Notes: generated by a model not told the origin, from the sequence alone. Counted from the first letter of the stretch, positions 24,099-32,905 are shown. The stretch: DNA of 64,000 bases from Streptomyces sp. STR69 (GCF_024519455.1 NZ_JALJRY010000037.1:40668-104667); one strand, 5' to 3'. A program made the numbers and translations.

Positions 24099-25481
24099 GT
24101 GTCCGCGCCCATTCAGCTCACACGTATGCACCGGGTGCTCATCGGCGTGGTCGTCTCCGGTGCGATGGTCATCGCCGGTATCGGCTTCGCCGGTTCGTAC
24201 GCCGCCGTACGCGAACTCGCCCTGAAGAAGGGCTTCGGTAACTTCGCGTATGTCTTCCCGGTCGGCATCGACGCGGGTATCTGCGTCCTGCTCGCCCTGG
24301 ACCTGCTCCTGACCTGGATCAGGATTCCCTTCCCGCTGCTGCGCCAGACGGCGTGGCTGCTGACGGTCGCGACGATCGCGTTCAACGGCGCGGCGGCCTG
24401 GCCCGACCCGCTCGGTGTCGGTATGCACGCGGTGATCCCGATCCTGTTCGTGGTCTCCGTGGAGGCGGCCCGGCACGCGATCGGCCGGATCGCCGACATC
24501 ACGGCCGACAAGCACATGGAGGGCGTCCGCCTCACCCGCTGGCTGCTCTCTCCGCTCCCTACGTTCCTCCTCTGGCGCCGGATGAAGCTGTGGGAGCTGC
24601 GTTCCTACGAGCAGGTCATCAAGCTGGAGCAGGACCGCCTCGTCTATCAGGCGCGGCTCCACTCCCGCTTCGGCCGCGCGTGGCGCCGCAAGGCCCCGGT
24701 GGAGTCCCTGATGCCCTTGCGACTGGCCCGCTACGGCGTCCCGCTCGCGGAGACGGCTCCTTCGGGTCTGGCGGCGGCGGGCATCGAGCCCGTACTGCTG
24801 CCCCCTGCCCCGCAGTTGGAGCCGGTGCGCGAGCCGGAGCCGCAGCAGGCCCCGGTCCGGGAGCAGCTGCCGCCCCCCGTGGCGAACCAGCAGCCGCAAC
24901 AGCAGACACAGCAGCAGACACAGCAGCAGACACAGCAGGAGCAGGAGTACGCCGAGCTGCAGAGTCAGTGGCTCCAGGCGCGTGACCCCCAGACGGTCGC
25001 GTACCAGGGGGGCTACGACCCGACGTACGACCCGGACTCCGCGTACCGGGAGTGGTACGCGGAGCAGCAGCAGGCGGAGCAGTTCGAGCAGTACGAGGAG
25101 GAGCAGCAGCAGTTCGCACAGCAACGGCGGTTCGAGCAGCAGCAGTTCCAGGAACAACAGCAGTTCCCGCAACAGCAGCAGCGGTACGAGGAAGAGGCGG
25201 AGCCCGAGCCCTCGCCCGAGGACACCGGTACGTTCCCGATCCCGGCCGGTCCTGGCCGTACCCGGGAGATGGGTGCGGGCGGCGGTACGGAGCTGTCCGA
25301 GGAGGACTACTACCTGGTCTTCAAGAAGTCGATAGACGGCAGCTATCCGACCTCGGGCCAGTTCCGGGGTGACGTGGAGGCCACGTACGGCGTCACGCTC
25401 CCGCAGCGCGAGGCGGACCGGATGGTCAACCGTTTCACGAACCGTCACACGGCGGAGCTCCAGGAAGACCACATCGCCTGA
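24099..25481 (+). CDS. DUF2637 (SpdB/Tra-type) membrane protein with Gln-rich region
   Basis: A 460-aa protein. Four hydrophobic segments at residues 10-135 (GVVVSGAMVIAGIGFAGSYA, YVFPVGIDAGICVLLALDLL, WLLTVATIAFNGAAAW, VIPILFVVSVEAARHA) match DUF2637, a family shared with plasmid spread proteins and their chromosomal kin. A Gln/Glu-rich region follows (about 235-375) with a perfect 12-bp DNA repeat encoding QQTQ units (near 24898-24942). The last ~55 residues (KKSIDGSYPTSGQFRGDVEA...) form a compact module also present at the end of the gene at 29366-29836. GTG start behind a purine-rich ribosome binding site. Conserved beside lysS as I recall; function unknown. Confidence 0.82.
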   Translation: MSAPIQLTRMHRVLIGVVVSGAMVIAGIGFAGSYAAVRELALKKGFGNFAYVFPVGIDAGICVLLALDLLLTWIRIPFPLLRQTAWLLTVATIAFNGAAAWPDPLGVGMHAVIPILFVVSVEAARHAIGRIADITADKHMEGVRLTRWLLSPLPTFLLWRRMKLWELRSYEQVIKLEQDRLVYQARLHSRFGRAWRRKAPVESLMPLRLARYGVPLAETAPSGLAAAGIEPVLLPPAPQLEPVREPEPQQAPVREQLPPPVANQQPQQQTQQQTQQQTQQEQEYAELQSQWLQARDPQTVAYQGGYDPTYDPDSAYREWYAEQQQAEQFEQYEEEQQQFAQQRRFEQQQFQEQQQFPQQQQRYEEEAEPEPSPEDTGTFPIPAGPGRTREMGAGGGTELSEEDYYLVFKKSIDGSYPTSGQFRGDVEATYGVTLPQREADRMVNRFTNRHTAELQEDHIA

Positions 25482-25490
25482 GCCGATCCG

Positions 25491-25540
25491 CTACGACGAT
25501 GGGGGCGCCCGGTGAACACCGGGCGCCCCCATCGTCGTAG
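25491..25540. terminator. Bidirectional terminator, perfect 24-bp stem
   Basis: A perfect 24-bp inverted repeat, arms 25491-25514 and 25517-25540, centred on AA. It lies exactly between the convergent stops of the DUF2637 gene (25481) and lysS (25547). Both directions would form the same very stable GC-rich hairpin; as is usual in Streptomyces there is no long U tract. Confidence 0.92.
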
Positions 25541-25546
25541 AACGGC

Positions 25547-27289
25547 TTACTCGCCGAGCAGGCTCCGCACCCGCTCCTGTCCCACCGCGAGGAGCAGCGT
25601 GGGCAGGCGCGGGCCGGTGTCGCGGCTGACGAGCAGGTGGTAGAGGAGGGCGAAGAAGGTCCGCTGGGCGGTCTTGATCTCCGGCGGGAGTTCCTTGGCG
25701 GTCGCGTCGGCGGAGAAGCCGGCCTGGACCTTCGGGACGCCGTAGACGAGGTGGCTCAGGCCGTCCAGGGACCAGTGGTCGGCGAGTCCGTCGCTGAGCA
25801 GTCGCAGGGACTGCCGGGCGGGCTCGTCGAGGGACTTGAGGAGGTCGATGTCGGGTTCGTCGCGCACGATGGTCCGCTGGTCGGCGGGGACGTGCGTGTT
25901 GATCCAGGCCTCGGCCTTGTCGAGCCGGGGGCGGACCTCGTCGAGGGTGGACAGGGGGTTGGCGGGGTCGAGTTCGCCGAGGATGCGCAGCGTCTGGTCC
26001 TCGGCGCCGGCGGTGATGTCGGCGACGGACGCGAGGGTCCGGTACGGCAACGGGCGGGGCGTGCGCGGGAGTTCACCCTCGGCGGTGCGTACGGCGCGCG
26101 CGTGGGCGGCGACGTCGGCCGGGAGGGCGGAGCCGTCGGCGACCTTGGCGTCGAGCTTGTCCCACTCGTCGTAGAGGCGCTGGATCTCCTGGTCGAAGGC
26201 GATCTTGAAGGACTGGTTGGGCCGGCGGCGGGCGTAGAGCCAGCGCAGGAGCTGCGGTTCCATGATCTGGAGCGCGTCGGCCGGGGTGGGGACCCCGCCC
26301 TTGCTGCTGGACATCTTGGCCATGCCGCTGATGCCGACGAAGGCGTACATGGGCCCGATGGGGCGTTCGCCGCCGAAGATCCCGACGATCTGCCCGCCGA
26401 CCTGGAACGAGGATCCCGGGGACGAGTGGTCGACACCGCTCGGCTCGAAGATGACGCCCTCGTAGGCCCAGCGCATGGGCCAGTCGACCTTCCAGACCAG
26501 CTTGCCGCGGTTGAACTCGCTGAGCAGGACGGTCTCGGTGAAGCCGTCCTCGGTGCAGACGTACGTCAGCTCGGTGCTGTCGTCGTCGTACGCCGTGACG
26601 GTGGTGAGGTCCTTGCCGCAGGCGCCGCAGAAGGGCTTGTACGGGAAGTAGCCGGCGGAGCCGGAGCTGCCGTCGTCCTCCTCGGCCGCGCCGGAACCGG
26701 CCTCGGCCTCCAACTCGGCGGCGTCGACGGCCTTCTGCTGCTGCTTCTTGGCCGGGGCCTTCTTGGTGCGGTACTGCTCAAGGATCGCGTCGATGTCACC
26801 GCGGTGCTTCATGGCGTGCAGGATCTGCTCGCGGTACACGCCGGAGGTGTACTGCGCGGTCTGGCTGATCCCGTCGAACTCCACGCCCAGCTCGGCGAGC
26901 GAGGCGACCATGGCGGCCTTGAAGTGCTCGGCCCAGTTCGGGTAGGCGGAGCCCTTCGGGGCCGGTACGGACGTCAGCGGCTTGCCGATGTGCTCGGCCC
27001 AGCTCGCGTCGGTCCCCTCCACCCCGTTGGGAACCTTGCGGTAGCGGTCGTAGTCGTCCCAGGAGATGAGGTGCCGGACCTCGTGACCCCGGCGGCGGAT
27101 CTCGTCGGCGACGAGGTGCGGGGTCATGACCTCGCGGAGGTTGCCGAGGTGGATGGGCCCTGACGGGGACAACCCGGACGCGACGACTACGGGTTTGCCC
27201 GGGGCCCGACGCTCCGACTCCTCGATGACCTCATCCGCGAAACGGGAGACCCAGTCGGTGGTCTCGGTGCTCTGAGCCACGATCGGCAC
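25547..27289 (-). CDS. lysS: Lysyl-tRNA synthetase, class I
   Basis: A 580-aa class I LysRS, the archaeal-type enzyme found in actinobacteria. It charges tRNA-Lys with lysine using ATP. The HIGH-equivalent is SGLSPSGPIHLGN near residue 42 and the KMSKS-equivalent is KMSSSKGG (about 320). A Cys pair in YKPFCGACGKDL and a nearby Asp/Glu-rich insertion (AEAGSGAAEEDDGSSGS) sit in the insertion domain. I chose GTG 27289 (reading VPIVAQSTETT) from memory of the family N-terminus; GTG 27280 has better ribosome-binding-site spacing and cannot be excluded. Divergent from argS across a repeat-laden spacer. Confidence 0.95.
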   Translation of the reverse strand: MPIVAQSTETTDWVSRFADEVIEESERRAPGKPVVVASGLSPSGPIHLGNLREVMTPHLVADEIRRRGHEVRHLISWDDYDRYRKVPNGVEGTDASWAEHIGKPLTSVPAPKGSAYPNWAEHFKAAMVASLAELGVEFDGISQTAQYTSGVYREQILHAMKHRGDIDAILEQYRTKKAPAKKQQQKAVDAAELEAEAGSGAAEEDDGSSGSAGYFPYKPFCGACGKDLTTVTAYDDDSTELTYVCTEDGFTETVLLSEFNRGKLVWKVDWPMRWAYEGVIFEPSGVDHSSPGSSFQVGGQIVGIFGGERPIGPMYAFVGISGMAKMSSSKGGVPTPADALQIMEPQLLRWLYARRRPNQSFKIAFDQEIQRLYDEWDKLDAKVADGSALPADVAAHARAVRTAEGELPRTPRPLPYRTLASVADITAGAEDQTLRILGELDPANPLSTLDEVRPRLDKAEAWINTHVPADQRTIVRDEPDIDLLKSLDEPARQSLRLLSDGLADHWSLDGLSHLVYGVPKVQAGFSADATAKELPPEIKTAQRTFFALLYHLLVSRDTGPRLPTLLLAVGQERVRSLLGE

Positions 27290-27329
27290 GTCCTTCTTTC
27301 TCAAGGCAGTCAGTACGGTCAATTCGGCT

Positions 27330-27475
27330 GCGCCCCCAGTTTAGGCGGCGCAGCCGCCTGCCAGGGGCCGCGGGGGCTGAGCCCTGGATGGCGGCGCAGC
27401 CGCCTCTCAGGGGCGCGGGCAGTGTCGATATGCGGCTCCGCCGCGGGGCGCGACCAGCCCCCACCGGCCCGCAGC
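27330..27475. repeat. REP-like repeat cluster between lysS and argS
   Basis: GGCGGCGCAGCCGCCT, a 6-bp-stem hairpin, occurs at 27344-27359 and again at 27390-27405, each followed by a CAGGGG-type run. Downstream is the motif GGGGCGCGACCAGCCCCCA and then ACCGGCCCGCAG, a repeat I recall as widespread in Streptomyces intergenic regions. The cluster occupies most of a spacer that should also contain two divergent promoters. Confidence 0.7.
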
Positions 27476-27549
27476 CAAAAAAACCGCTTCACCCCCCGTG
27501 GGATACTGACCGTGTCTACCAAACCCACGAGGAGAACGGCTCCCACCCC

Positions 27550-29319
27550 ATGACCTCGGTCACGTCGCTCACGGATCTCGTCCACCAGCGCCTCTCGGAC
27601 GCCCTCGCTTCCACCCTCCCGGAAGCCGACGGAGTCGACCCCCTGCTGCGCCGGAGCGACCGTGCCGACTTCCAGGCGAACGGCATCCTCGCCCTCGCCA
27701 AGAAGGCCAAGGCCAACCCCCGGGAGCTGGCGACGCAGGTCGTCTCGCACATCACGACCGGCGACGTGATCCAGGACATCGAGGTCTCCGGCCCCGGCTT
27801 CCTGAACATCACGGTCGGCGACCGGGCGATCACCGAGAACCTGGCCGCACGCTACGCCGACCCGGCCCGCCTCGGTGTGCCCCTGGTGGAGCACCCGGGT
27901 ACGACGGTCATCGACTACGCGCAGCCGAACGTGGCGAAGGAGATGCACGTCGGTCACCTCCGTTCCGCGGTGATCGGTGACGCGCTGGTCCAACTCCTGG
28001 AGTTCACCGGCGAGTCGGTGGTCCGGCGGCACCACATCGGCGACTGGGGCACCCAGTTCGGGATGCTGATCCAGTATCTGGACGAGCACCCGGGCGAGTT
28101 GGACCACGGCGATGCGGAGGTCTCCGGCGAGGAGGCGATGTCGAACCTCGACCGGCTGTACAAGGCGGCGCGCAAACTCTTCGACTCCGACGAGGAGTTC
28201 AAGACGCGGGCGCGGCGCAGGGTGGTGGATCTCCAGGCGGGCGAGCCGAAGACGCTGGCCGCGTGGCAGAAGTTCGTGGACGAGTCGAAGATCTACTTCT
28301 TCTCCGTCTTCGAGAAGCTGGACATGGAGATCCGGGACCCGGACATCGTCGGCGAGTCGGGCTACAACGACATGCTGGACGAGACCTGCCGGCTGCTCGA
28401 GGAGTCCGGGGTCGCGGAGATCTCGGACGGCGCGCTGTGCGTGTTCTTCGACGACATCAAGGGCCCGGACGGCAACCGGACCCCGCTGATCGTCCGCAAG
28501 TCCGACGGCGGCTACGGCTACGCGGCGACGGACCTGTCCGCGATCAGGGACCGGGTCTTCAACCTGAAGGCGACCAGCCTCCTCTACGTGGTCGACGTCC
28601 GGCAGTCCCTGCACTTCAAGATGGTCTTCGAGACCGCGCGGCGGGCCGGCTGGCTGAACGACGACGTCTCGGCGTTCCAGCTGGCGTTCGGCACGATCCT
28701 CGGCAAGGACGGCAAGCCGTTCAAGACGCGTGAGGGCGTGTCGGTGAAGCTGGAGGACCTCCTCGACGAGGCGGTGCAGCGGGCGACCGCGGTCGTACGG
28801 GAGAAGGCCGAGAAGGTGGGCCTGACCGAGCAGGAGATCGTCGAGAACGGCCGGTACGTCGGGATCGGCGCGGTGAAGTACGCCGACCTGTCGACGTCCG
28901 CGGTGCGGGACTACAAGTTCGACCTGGACCAGATGGTGTCGCTGAGCGGTGACACGTCGGTGTACCTGCAGTACGCGTACGCCCGTATCCAGTCGATCCT
29001 GCGCAAGGCGGGCGAGGCCCGGCCGCTGGCTCATCCGGAGCTCGAACTGGCAGGTGCGGAGCGGGCGTTGGGCCTGCACCTGGACCAGTTCAGCGAGGTG
29101 GTGGCGGACGCGGCGAAGGAGTACGCCCCGCACAAGCTGACGGCGTACCTGTACCAACTGGCGTCGCTGCTCACGACGTTCTACGACCAGTGCCACGTGC
29201 TGTCGCCCGACAACGCCCCGGAGGTCGTGGAGAACCGCCTGTTCCTGGTGGACTTGACGGCTCGGACGTTGCAGCGGGGGATGGGGTTGCTGGGGATCAG
29301 GACGCCCGAGAAGCTCTGA
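27550..29319 (+). CDS. argS: Arginyl-tRNA synthetase
   Basis: A 589-aa class I ArgRS. It contains the N-terminal tRNA D-loop-recognition domain (residues 1-115). The HIGH motif appears within YAQPNVAKEMHVGHLRSAVIGD (split; HVGHLRS about 135-141), followed by HHIGDWGTQFGMLIQYL and the C-terminal anticodon-binding domain with LYQLASLLTTFYDQCHVL. ArgRS of this type lacks a canonical KMSKS, and FGTILGKDGKPFKTREG occupies that position. ATG 27550 gives the expected N-terminus. It is single-copy and essential. Confidence 0.97.
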   Translation: MTSVTSLTDLVHQRLSDALASTLPEADGVDPLLRRSDRADFQANGILALAKKAKANPRELATQVVSHITTGDVIQDIEVSGPGFLNITVGDRAITENLAARYADPARLGVPLVEHPGTTVIDYAQPNVAKEMHVGHLRSAVIGDALVQLLEFTGESVVRRHHIGDWGTQFGMLIQYLDEHPGELDHGDAEVSGEEAMSNLDRLYKAARKLFDSDEEFKTRARRRVVDLQAGEPKTLAAWQKFVDESKIYFFSVFEKLDMEIRDPDIVGESGYNDMLDETCRLLEESGVAEISDGALCVFFDDIKGPDGNRTPLIVRKSDGGYGYAATDLSAIRDRVFNLKATSLLYVVDVRQSLHFKMVFETARRAGWLNDDVSAFQLAFGTILGKDGKPFKTREGVSVKLEDLLDEAVQRATAVVREKAEKVGLTEQEIVENGRYVGIGAVKYADLSTSAVRDYKFDLDQMVSLSGDTSVYLQYAYARIQSILRKAGEARPLAHPELELAGAERALGLHLDQFSEVVADAAKEYAPHKLTAYLYQLASLLTTFYDQCHVLSPDNAPEVVENRLFLVDLTARTLQRGMGLLGIRTPEKL

Positions 29320-29365
29320 CCCCTAGGCCGGTTCGGCGGGCGGCCCGGGCTGCCCGCCGTCGGAC

Positions 29366-29836
29366 CTACCTGATGTGGTCTTCCTGGAGTTCCGCCGTGT
29401 GACGGTCGGTAAAGCGGTTGACCATTCGGCTGGCCTCACGGTGCGGGAGCGTGAGGCCGTACGTGGCCACTACTGCGCCCCGGAACCGGCCCCCGGTCGG
29501 GTAGCTGCCGTCGATCGACTTCTTGGCGTCATTGAGCATGCGGTCGGCCTCCGCGCGGGCTTTCTTCAGACTCTCCCGCCGGGCCGAGCCGGTCTGTTCC
29601 ACCCACTGAAGGAGCTCCCAGGCCCGCTTGAGGACCAGCCCCGACACGGAGCGACCGCGTCCCAATTGCGTGACGTCCAGGATGTTCCCGCCCGGCTCGG
29701 TCAACGTGTGATCGGCCAGGAGAGTGCAGAGGGACTCGTAGACGGCGGAACTGCGCGAGCAGTGGCCCGTCTGCCATCCCGCGCCGTTGGCCGGTCGTGC
29801 GCCGGGGGAGGGGCTATGCGCCGGCGTTTCCGTCAC
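29366..29836 (-). CDS. Hypothetical protein sharing the C-terminal module of the DUF2637 gene
   Basis: Up to 156 codons from GTG 29836, which overlaps the MarR gene end by 23 nt and so may be translationally coupled. The N-terminal ~60 residues look weakly coding. Then comes a charged helix (ARRESLKKARAEADRMLNDA), followed by KKSIDGSYPTGGRFRGAVVA...NRFTDRHTAELQEDHIR. This last 55-residue part is nearly identical in protein and highly similar in DNA to the end of the gene at 24099-25481. It may be a functional small protein or a recombined fragment. The shared module resembles a small winged-helix fold with an Arg-rich helix, but I cannot name it. Confidence 0.55.
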   Translation of the reverse strand: MTETPAHSPSPGARPANGAGWQTGHCSRSSAVYESLCTLLADHTLTEPGGNILDVTQLGRGRSVSGLVLKRAWELLQWVEQTGSARRESLKKARAEADRMLNDAKKSIDGSYPTGGRFRGAVVATYGLTLPHREASRMVNRFTDRHTAELQEDHIR

Positions 29837-30272
29837 GCAGGGAATGGATCATGCTCCGCAGGATCCGGAGCGCGTCCGACCGCTCGGTCTCGGTCATGCC
29901 GGCCAGCATTCTGACCTCGACGGACCGGACCGCTGCGGTCGCCCTCTCCAGACTCCGTCGGCCGCGAGGCGTGAGCCGCGTGGGCAGAACCTTCCCGACG
30001 GGGGCCGCCGCGGGCCTGGTCACGTAGCCGTCTCGTTCCAAGGTCTGGAGCAGCACGTTCATCGTCTGCCGGGTCACGAACGCGCCCCGCGCGAGCTCGG
30101 AGTTCGACAAGCCCGGCCGCTGAGCCAGCAGTTCGAGGCAGGAGTAGTGCGTCACGCTCATCCCGAGCGGTCGCAGCACCTCCTCCATGGCTGCACGGAG
30201 GACGCTTGACGCCTCTTTCAGCAGGTAGCCCAGTGACGTCTCCAGGTCGACGCCGGCACCGTCTTGATTCAT
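29814..30272 (-). CDS. MarR-family transcriptional regulator
   Basis: A 152-aa regulator: LGMSVTHYSCLELLAQRPGL, then NSELARGAFVTRQTMNVLLQ as recognition helix region, and a short wing (GYVTRPAAAPVGKVLPTRLT). ATG 30270-30272 is inside a perfect inverted repeat, ATGTCAG-CATT-CTGACAT, and a second matching site lies before the divergent VOC gene. It therefore very likely represses both itself and the VOC gene. Inducer unknown; VOC neighbours suggest an electrophile or antibiotic. Confidence 0.93.
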   Translation of the reverse strand: MNQDGAGVDLETSLGYLLKEASSVLRAAMEEVLRPLGMSVTHYSCLELLAQRPGLSNSELARGAFVTRQTMNVLLQTLERDGYVTRPAAAPVGKVLPTRLTPRGRRSLERATAAVRSVEVRMLAGMTETERSDALRILRSMIHSLRDGNAGA

Positions 30273-30316
30273 GTCAGCATTCTGACATACATTGGCCCGT
30301 GTCAGGAATCTGACAC
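30271..30316. promoter_or_regulatory. Twin MarR operators in a divergent promoter
   Basis: ATGTCAGCATTCTGACAT (30271-30288) and GTGTCAGGAATCTGACAC (30299-30316) are both perfect palindromes of form TGTCAG-N4-CTGACA, 28 bp centre to centre. The first covers the marR start codon; the second lies just before the VOC ribosome binding site. Two identical sites in a 64-bp divergent spacer are strong evidence for one shared regulator. Confidence 0.82.
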
Positions 30317-30335
30317 GAAACGAAGGAGCATCGCC

Positions 30336-30704
30336 ATGCCCGCCACCGGCCCCGACTTCATCTCGCTCCAGGCTCGCGACCTCGACACTTCGCAGGCGTT
30401 CTACGAGCAGTACCTCGGCCTCGTCCGCTCGCCGGCCGGACCTCCGCACGCCGTCGTCTTCGAGACGAAGCCGATCACGTTCGCACTCCGCGACGTCGTC
30501 CCCGGCACCGATCTCGCCTCCGTCGCACAGCCCGGCATCGGTGCCGCGATCTGGCTCCACGCCACCGACGTCCAGGCCATTCACGACGCTCTCGTCGCCG
30601 ACGGCCACACCATCGTCTCCGCACCGGTCGACGGCCCCTTCGGCCGGACGTTCACCTTCGCCGACCCCGACGGCTACCAGGTCACACTCCACGACCGCAC
30701 CTGA
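30336..30704 (+). CDS. VOC-superfamily (glyoxalase/bleomycin-resistance-like) protein
   Basis: A 122-aa protein with two beta-alpha-beta-beta-beta modules: FISLQARDLDTSQAFYEQYLG at the N-terminus and GAAIWLHATDVQAIHDALVA, then FTFADPDGYQVTLHD at the end. Metal ligand candidates are His in the second module and the terminal Glu/Asp region; the classic glyoxalase Glu is not obvious. It could bind or modify an antibiotic or small electrophile. Start ATG 30336 has AAGGAG seven bases upstream. Controlled by the divergent MarR protein. Confidence 0.9.
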   Translation: MPATGPDFISLQARDLDTSQAFYEQYLGLVRSPAGPPHAVVFETKPITFALRDVVPGTDLASVAQPGIGAAIWLHATDVQAIHDALVADGHTIVSAPVDGPFGRTFTFADPDGYQVTLHDRT

Positions 30705-30854
30705 TCGGCCCAACACCACCGGACTGCCACCGGCCCCCCTGCCGACCTGACGACATTCCGCCGACTGGACGACCTCGGCCTGGAAGCGGTCAACCAGCAG
30801 CACTCGGGTATTCACAGAGTGTGACCATCTTCGCCGGCAGGTAGGGTCCGTGGA

Positions 30855-32795
30855 ATGCCGAGAGTCAAGGTCAGTGTGATCGTTCCCGTCTACAACACCG
30901 GGAAGTACGTCGACGAGTGCGCCCCCTCGCTGCTGGGGCAGAGTCTGCCCGCCGACGAGTACGAGGTCGTCTATGTCGACGACGGCTCGACGGACGACAC
31001 GCTGAGCCGGCTGGAGAAGATCGCCGCCGGGCATCCGAACGTCCAGGTCCACACGCAGCCCAACTCCGGCTGGCCGGGCGCCCCGCGCAACCTCGGCATG
31101 CGGCACGCGAAGGGCGAGTACATCCAGTTCGTGGACCACGACGACACCCTCGGGCCGGAGGCGCTGGAGCGGCTGTACGAGCACGCGAAGCGCAACGACG
31201 CCGACGTCGTCCTCGGCAAGATGTCCAGCACGATGGTGCGGCCCCGGCGGCTGTTCCGGCACACGGTGGACGCCTGCACGATCGAGAACGACGAGCTGAT
31301 GCAGAGCATGTCGCCGCACAAGATGTTCCGGCGGGCGTTCGTCGAGGAGCACGGGCTGCGGTTCCCCGAGGGCCCGTGGATCCTGGAGGACCTGGCGTTC
31401 GTGAGCGCCGCGTACCTCAAGGCGGAACGGATCGCGATCCTCGCCGACTATCCCGTCTACTACTGGATGAAGCGCGACGACGGCGGCAACAACACCCAGC
31501 ACCGCTTCAACCCGAAGCACGGTTTCTGGGCCAACACCCGCACGATCGCCGGTCAGATCAAGGACGGTACGCCCCCGTCCGACGACATCGACGCGCTCCA
31601 GAACCGCCTCCTCCACCGCCTCTACCACGTCGAGGTCCTCTCCCGGACCCGCGAGCCCGAGATCCTGCGCGAGGACCCGGCCGAGCAGCGGCAGCGTTTC
31701 GAGGCGGCGCGGGAAGTGGCCGTGGAGGAGTTCCCGCCGGCCGTCCGGGAAGGCCTGCCCGCCGTGTCCCGGCTGCGTGCCACCCTCCTGGAGGCCGGTG
31801 ACTTCGACGGCGCGGTGGCGCTCGCGGAGCGCGTCCGCGAGGTGAAGGCCCGCAGCGAGGTGAGCGGCCTGCACTGGGAGGACGGCCGCCTGGTCGCCGA
31901 TGTCACGCTGGACCTGCTGAGGGGCGACGGCGAACCGCTCGTCCTGGTCGAACGGGACGGAAAGCAGTACCTGGACCCGGAGTTGCTGGCCGGAGTGCCG
32001 GGCACGGAGGACGGCTGGGAGGTCCGCGACCCCTTCCGGCTGGCGTACGCGGAGCTGGTGGTCAAGGACCGGGACCGCGAGGACTGGTGGTACCCGGAGG
32101 GCGACCTCGACATGCGGCTACGGCCCCTCGGGGAGGGCCGTTCGCAGGTCGTCGCCACCGGGCGACTGCGCCTGGACCCGGAGCACTTGGCGGGCGGGCG
32201 TCCGCTGGAGCGCGGGGTCCACGACGTATGGGCGTACGTCCAACTCCTGGGCGTCGACCGGATGGTGCGCGTGACGGGCGACGGTACGGCGGGCGGCCCG
32301 GCGGCGGGTCCGGCGCTGACCGGCGGCAGGCTGGCGCTCCCGTACTGGACCGGCAGCGGTCAGCTCGCCCTCGACGTGGACCAGCGCCAGCGCCAGCTGG
32401 GACAAGACATCCGGGCCGCGGCAGTGGCCAACTCCGAGCGGGGCGAGGGCACTTCGCTCCCGTTGCCCTACATGGCGGCGACAGCGGACGGCACTCCCGC
32501 CCGCCTGAAGGTCACCGTGGCCATGCAGGGAGCGGAGGCCGAGCTGCTCCCCCTCCCCGGCGCGACCGCGACCACGGCCCAACTGCGCCTCCCCGCACGC
32601 CTGAAGCTCCCGTCCGGCCGCCACCCGGTCAACCTCCCGAAGACGGCCAACCCGCTCGCGTACGCCATCGTCCGCGACGGCACCGTGCTCCGTCTGGAGG
32701 GCCCGGCGTACGAGGCCGGCGGCGGACGCCGGGCCGTCGACTCGGTGGCCGACAACCGCCAAGTGCGGCGGGTACGGCGGTGGTTGGGGCTGTAG
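30855..32795 (+). CDS. GT-A glycosyltransferase with long C-terminal region (TarS-like)
   Basis: A 646-aa protein. Residues 1-230 are a GT2 domain: VSVIVPVYNTGKYVDECAPS, acidic pairs in YVDDGSTDDT and the DXD-like QFVDHDDTLGPEA, and a conserved PHKMFRR...GPWILEDLAFV region that should hold the catalytic base. This layout, with an extended C-terminal beta-rich part (about 330-646), resembles TarS/TarP-type poly(ribitol-phosphate) glycosyltransferases and many Streptomyces cell-wall glycopolymer enzymes. No membrane segment, so it probably acts at the inner membrane face. TAGGGT lies 7 nt before ATG 30855, indicating a leaderless mRNA. Acceptor unknown. Confidence 0.88.
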   Translation: MPRVKVSVIVPVYNTGKYVDECAPSLLGQSLPADEYEVVYVDDGSTDDTLSRLEKIAAGHPNVQVHTQPNSGWPGAPRNLGMRHAKGEYIQFVDHDDTLGPEALERLYEHAKRNDADVVLGKMSSTMVRPRRLFRHTVDACTIENDELMQSMSPHKMFRRAFVEEHGLRFPEGPWILEDLAFVSAAYLKAERIAILADYPVYYWMKRDDGGNNTQHRFNPKHGFWANTRTIAGQIKDGTPPSDDIDALQNRLLHRLYHVEVLSRTREPEILREDPAEQRQRFEAAREVAVEEFPPAVREGLPAVSRLRATLLEAGDFDGAVALAERVREVKARSEVSGLHWEDGRLVADVTLDLLRGDGEPLVLVERDGKQYLDPELLAGVPGTEDGWEVRDPFRLAYAELVVKDRDREDWWYPEGDLDMRLRPLGEGRSQVVATGRLRLDPEHLAGGRPLERGVHDVWAYVQLLGVDRMVRVTGDGTAGGPAAGPALTGGRLALPYWTGSGQLALDVDQRQRQLGQDIRAAAVANSERGEGTSLPLPYMAATADGTPARLKVTVAMQGAEAELLPLPGATATTAQLRLPARLKLPSGRHPVNLPKTANPLAYAIVRDGTVLRLEGPAYEAGGGRRAVDSVADNRQVRRVRRWLGL

Positions 32796-32828
32796 GGGTC
32801 CGCGCTACTGCACCACCTTGCCGAAGTC

Positions 32829-32847
32829 CGGTCAGAAAGTCTGACCG
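32829..32847. promoter_or_regulatory. 19-bp perfect inverted repeat upstream of the sigma gene
   Basis: CGGTCAGAAAGTCTGACCG has 8-bp arms around AAG. It lies 33 bp after the glycosyltransferase stop and about 60 bp before the sigma factor start. It could be an operator of the sigma operon or a weak terminator for the upstream gene. Confidence 0.5.
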
Positions 32848-32905
32848 ACAGGGCAGTCAAACCCCTCTCCGTACCCGTCTCTACGGGGGAAAGAGGGAGG
32901 GCGCA

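Noticed and set aside
27319..29196. 625-codon minus-strand frame opposite argS
   Set aside because: Shadow of argS; composition is Leu/Val/Arg-rich noise with no motif.
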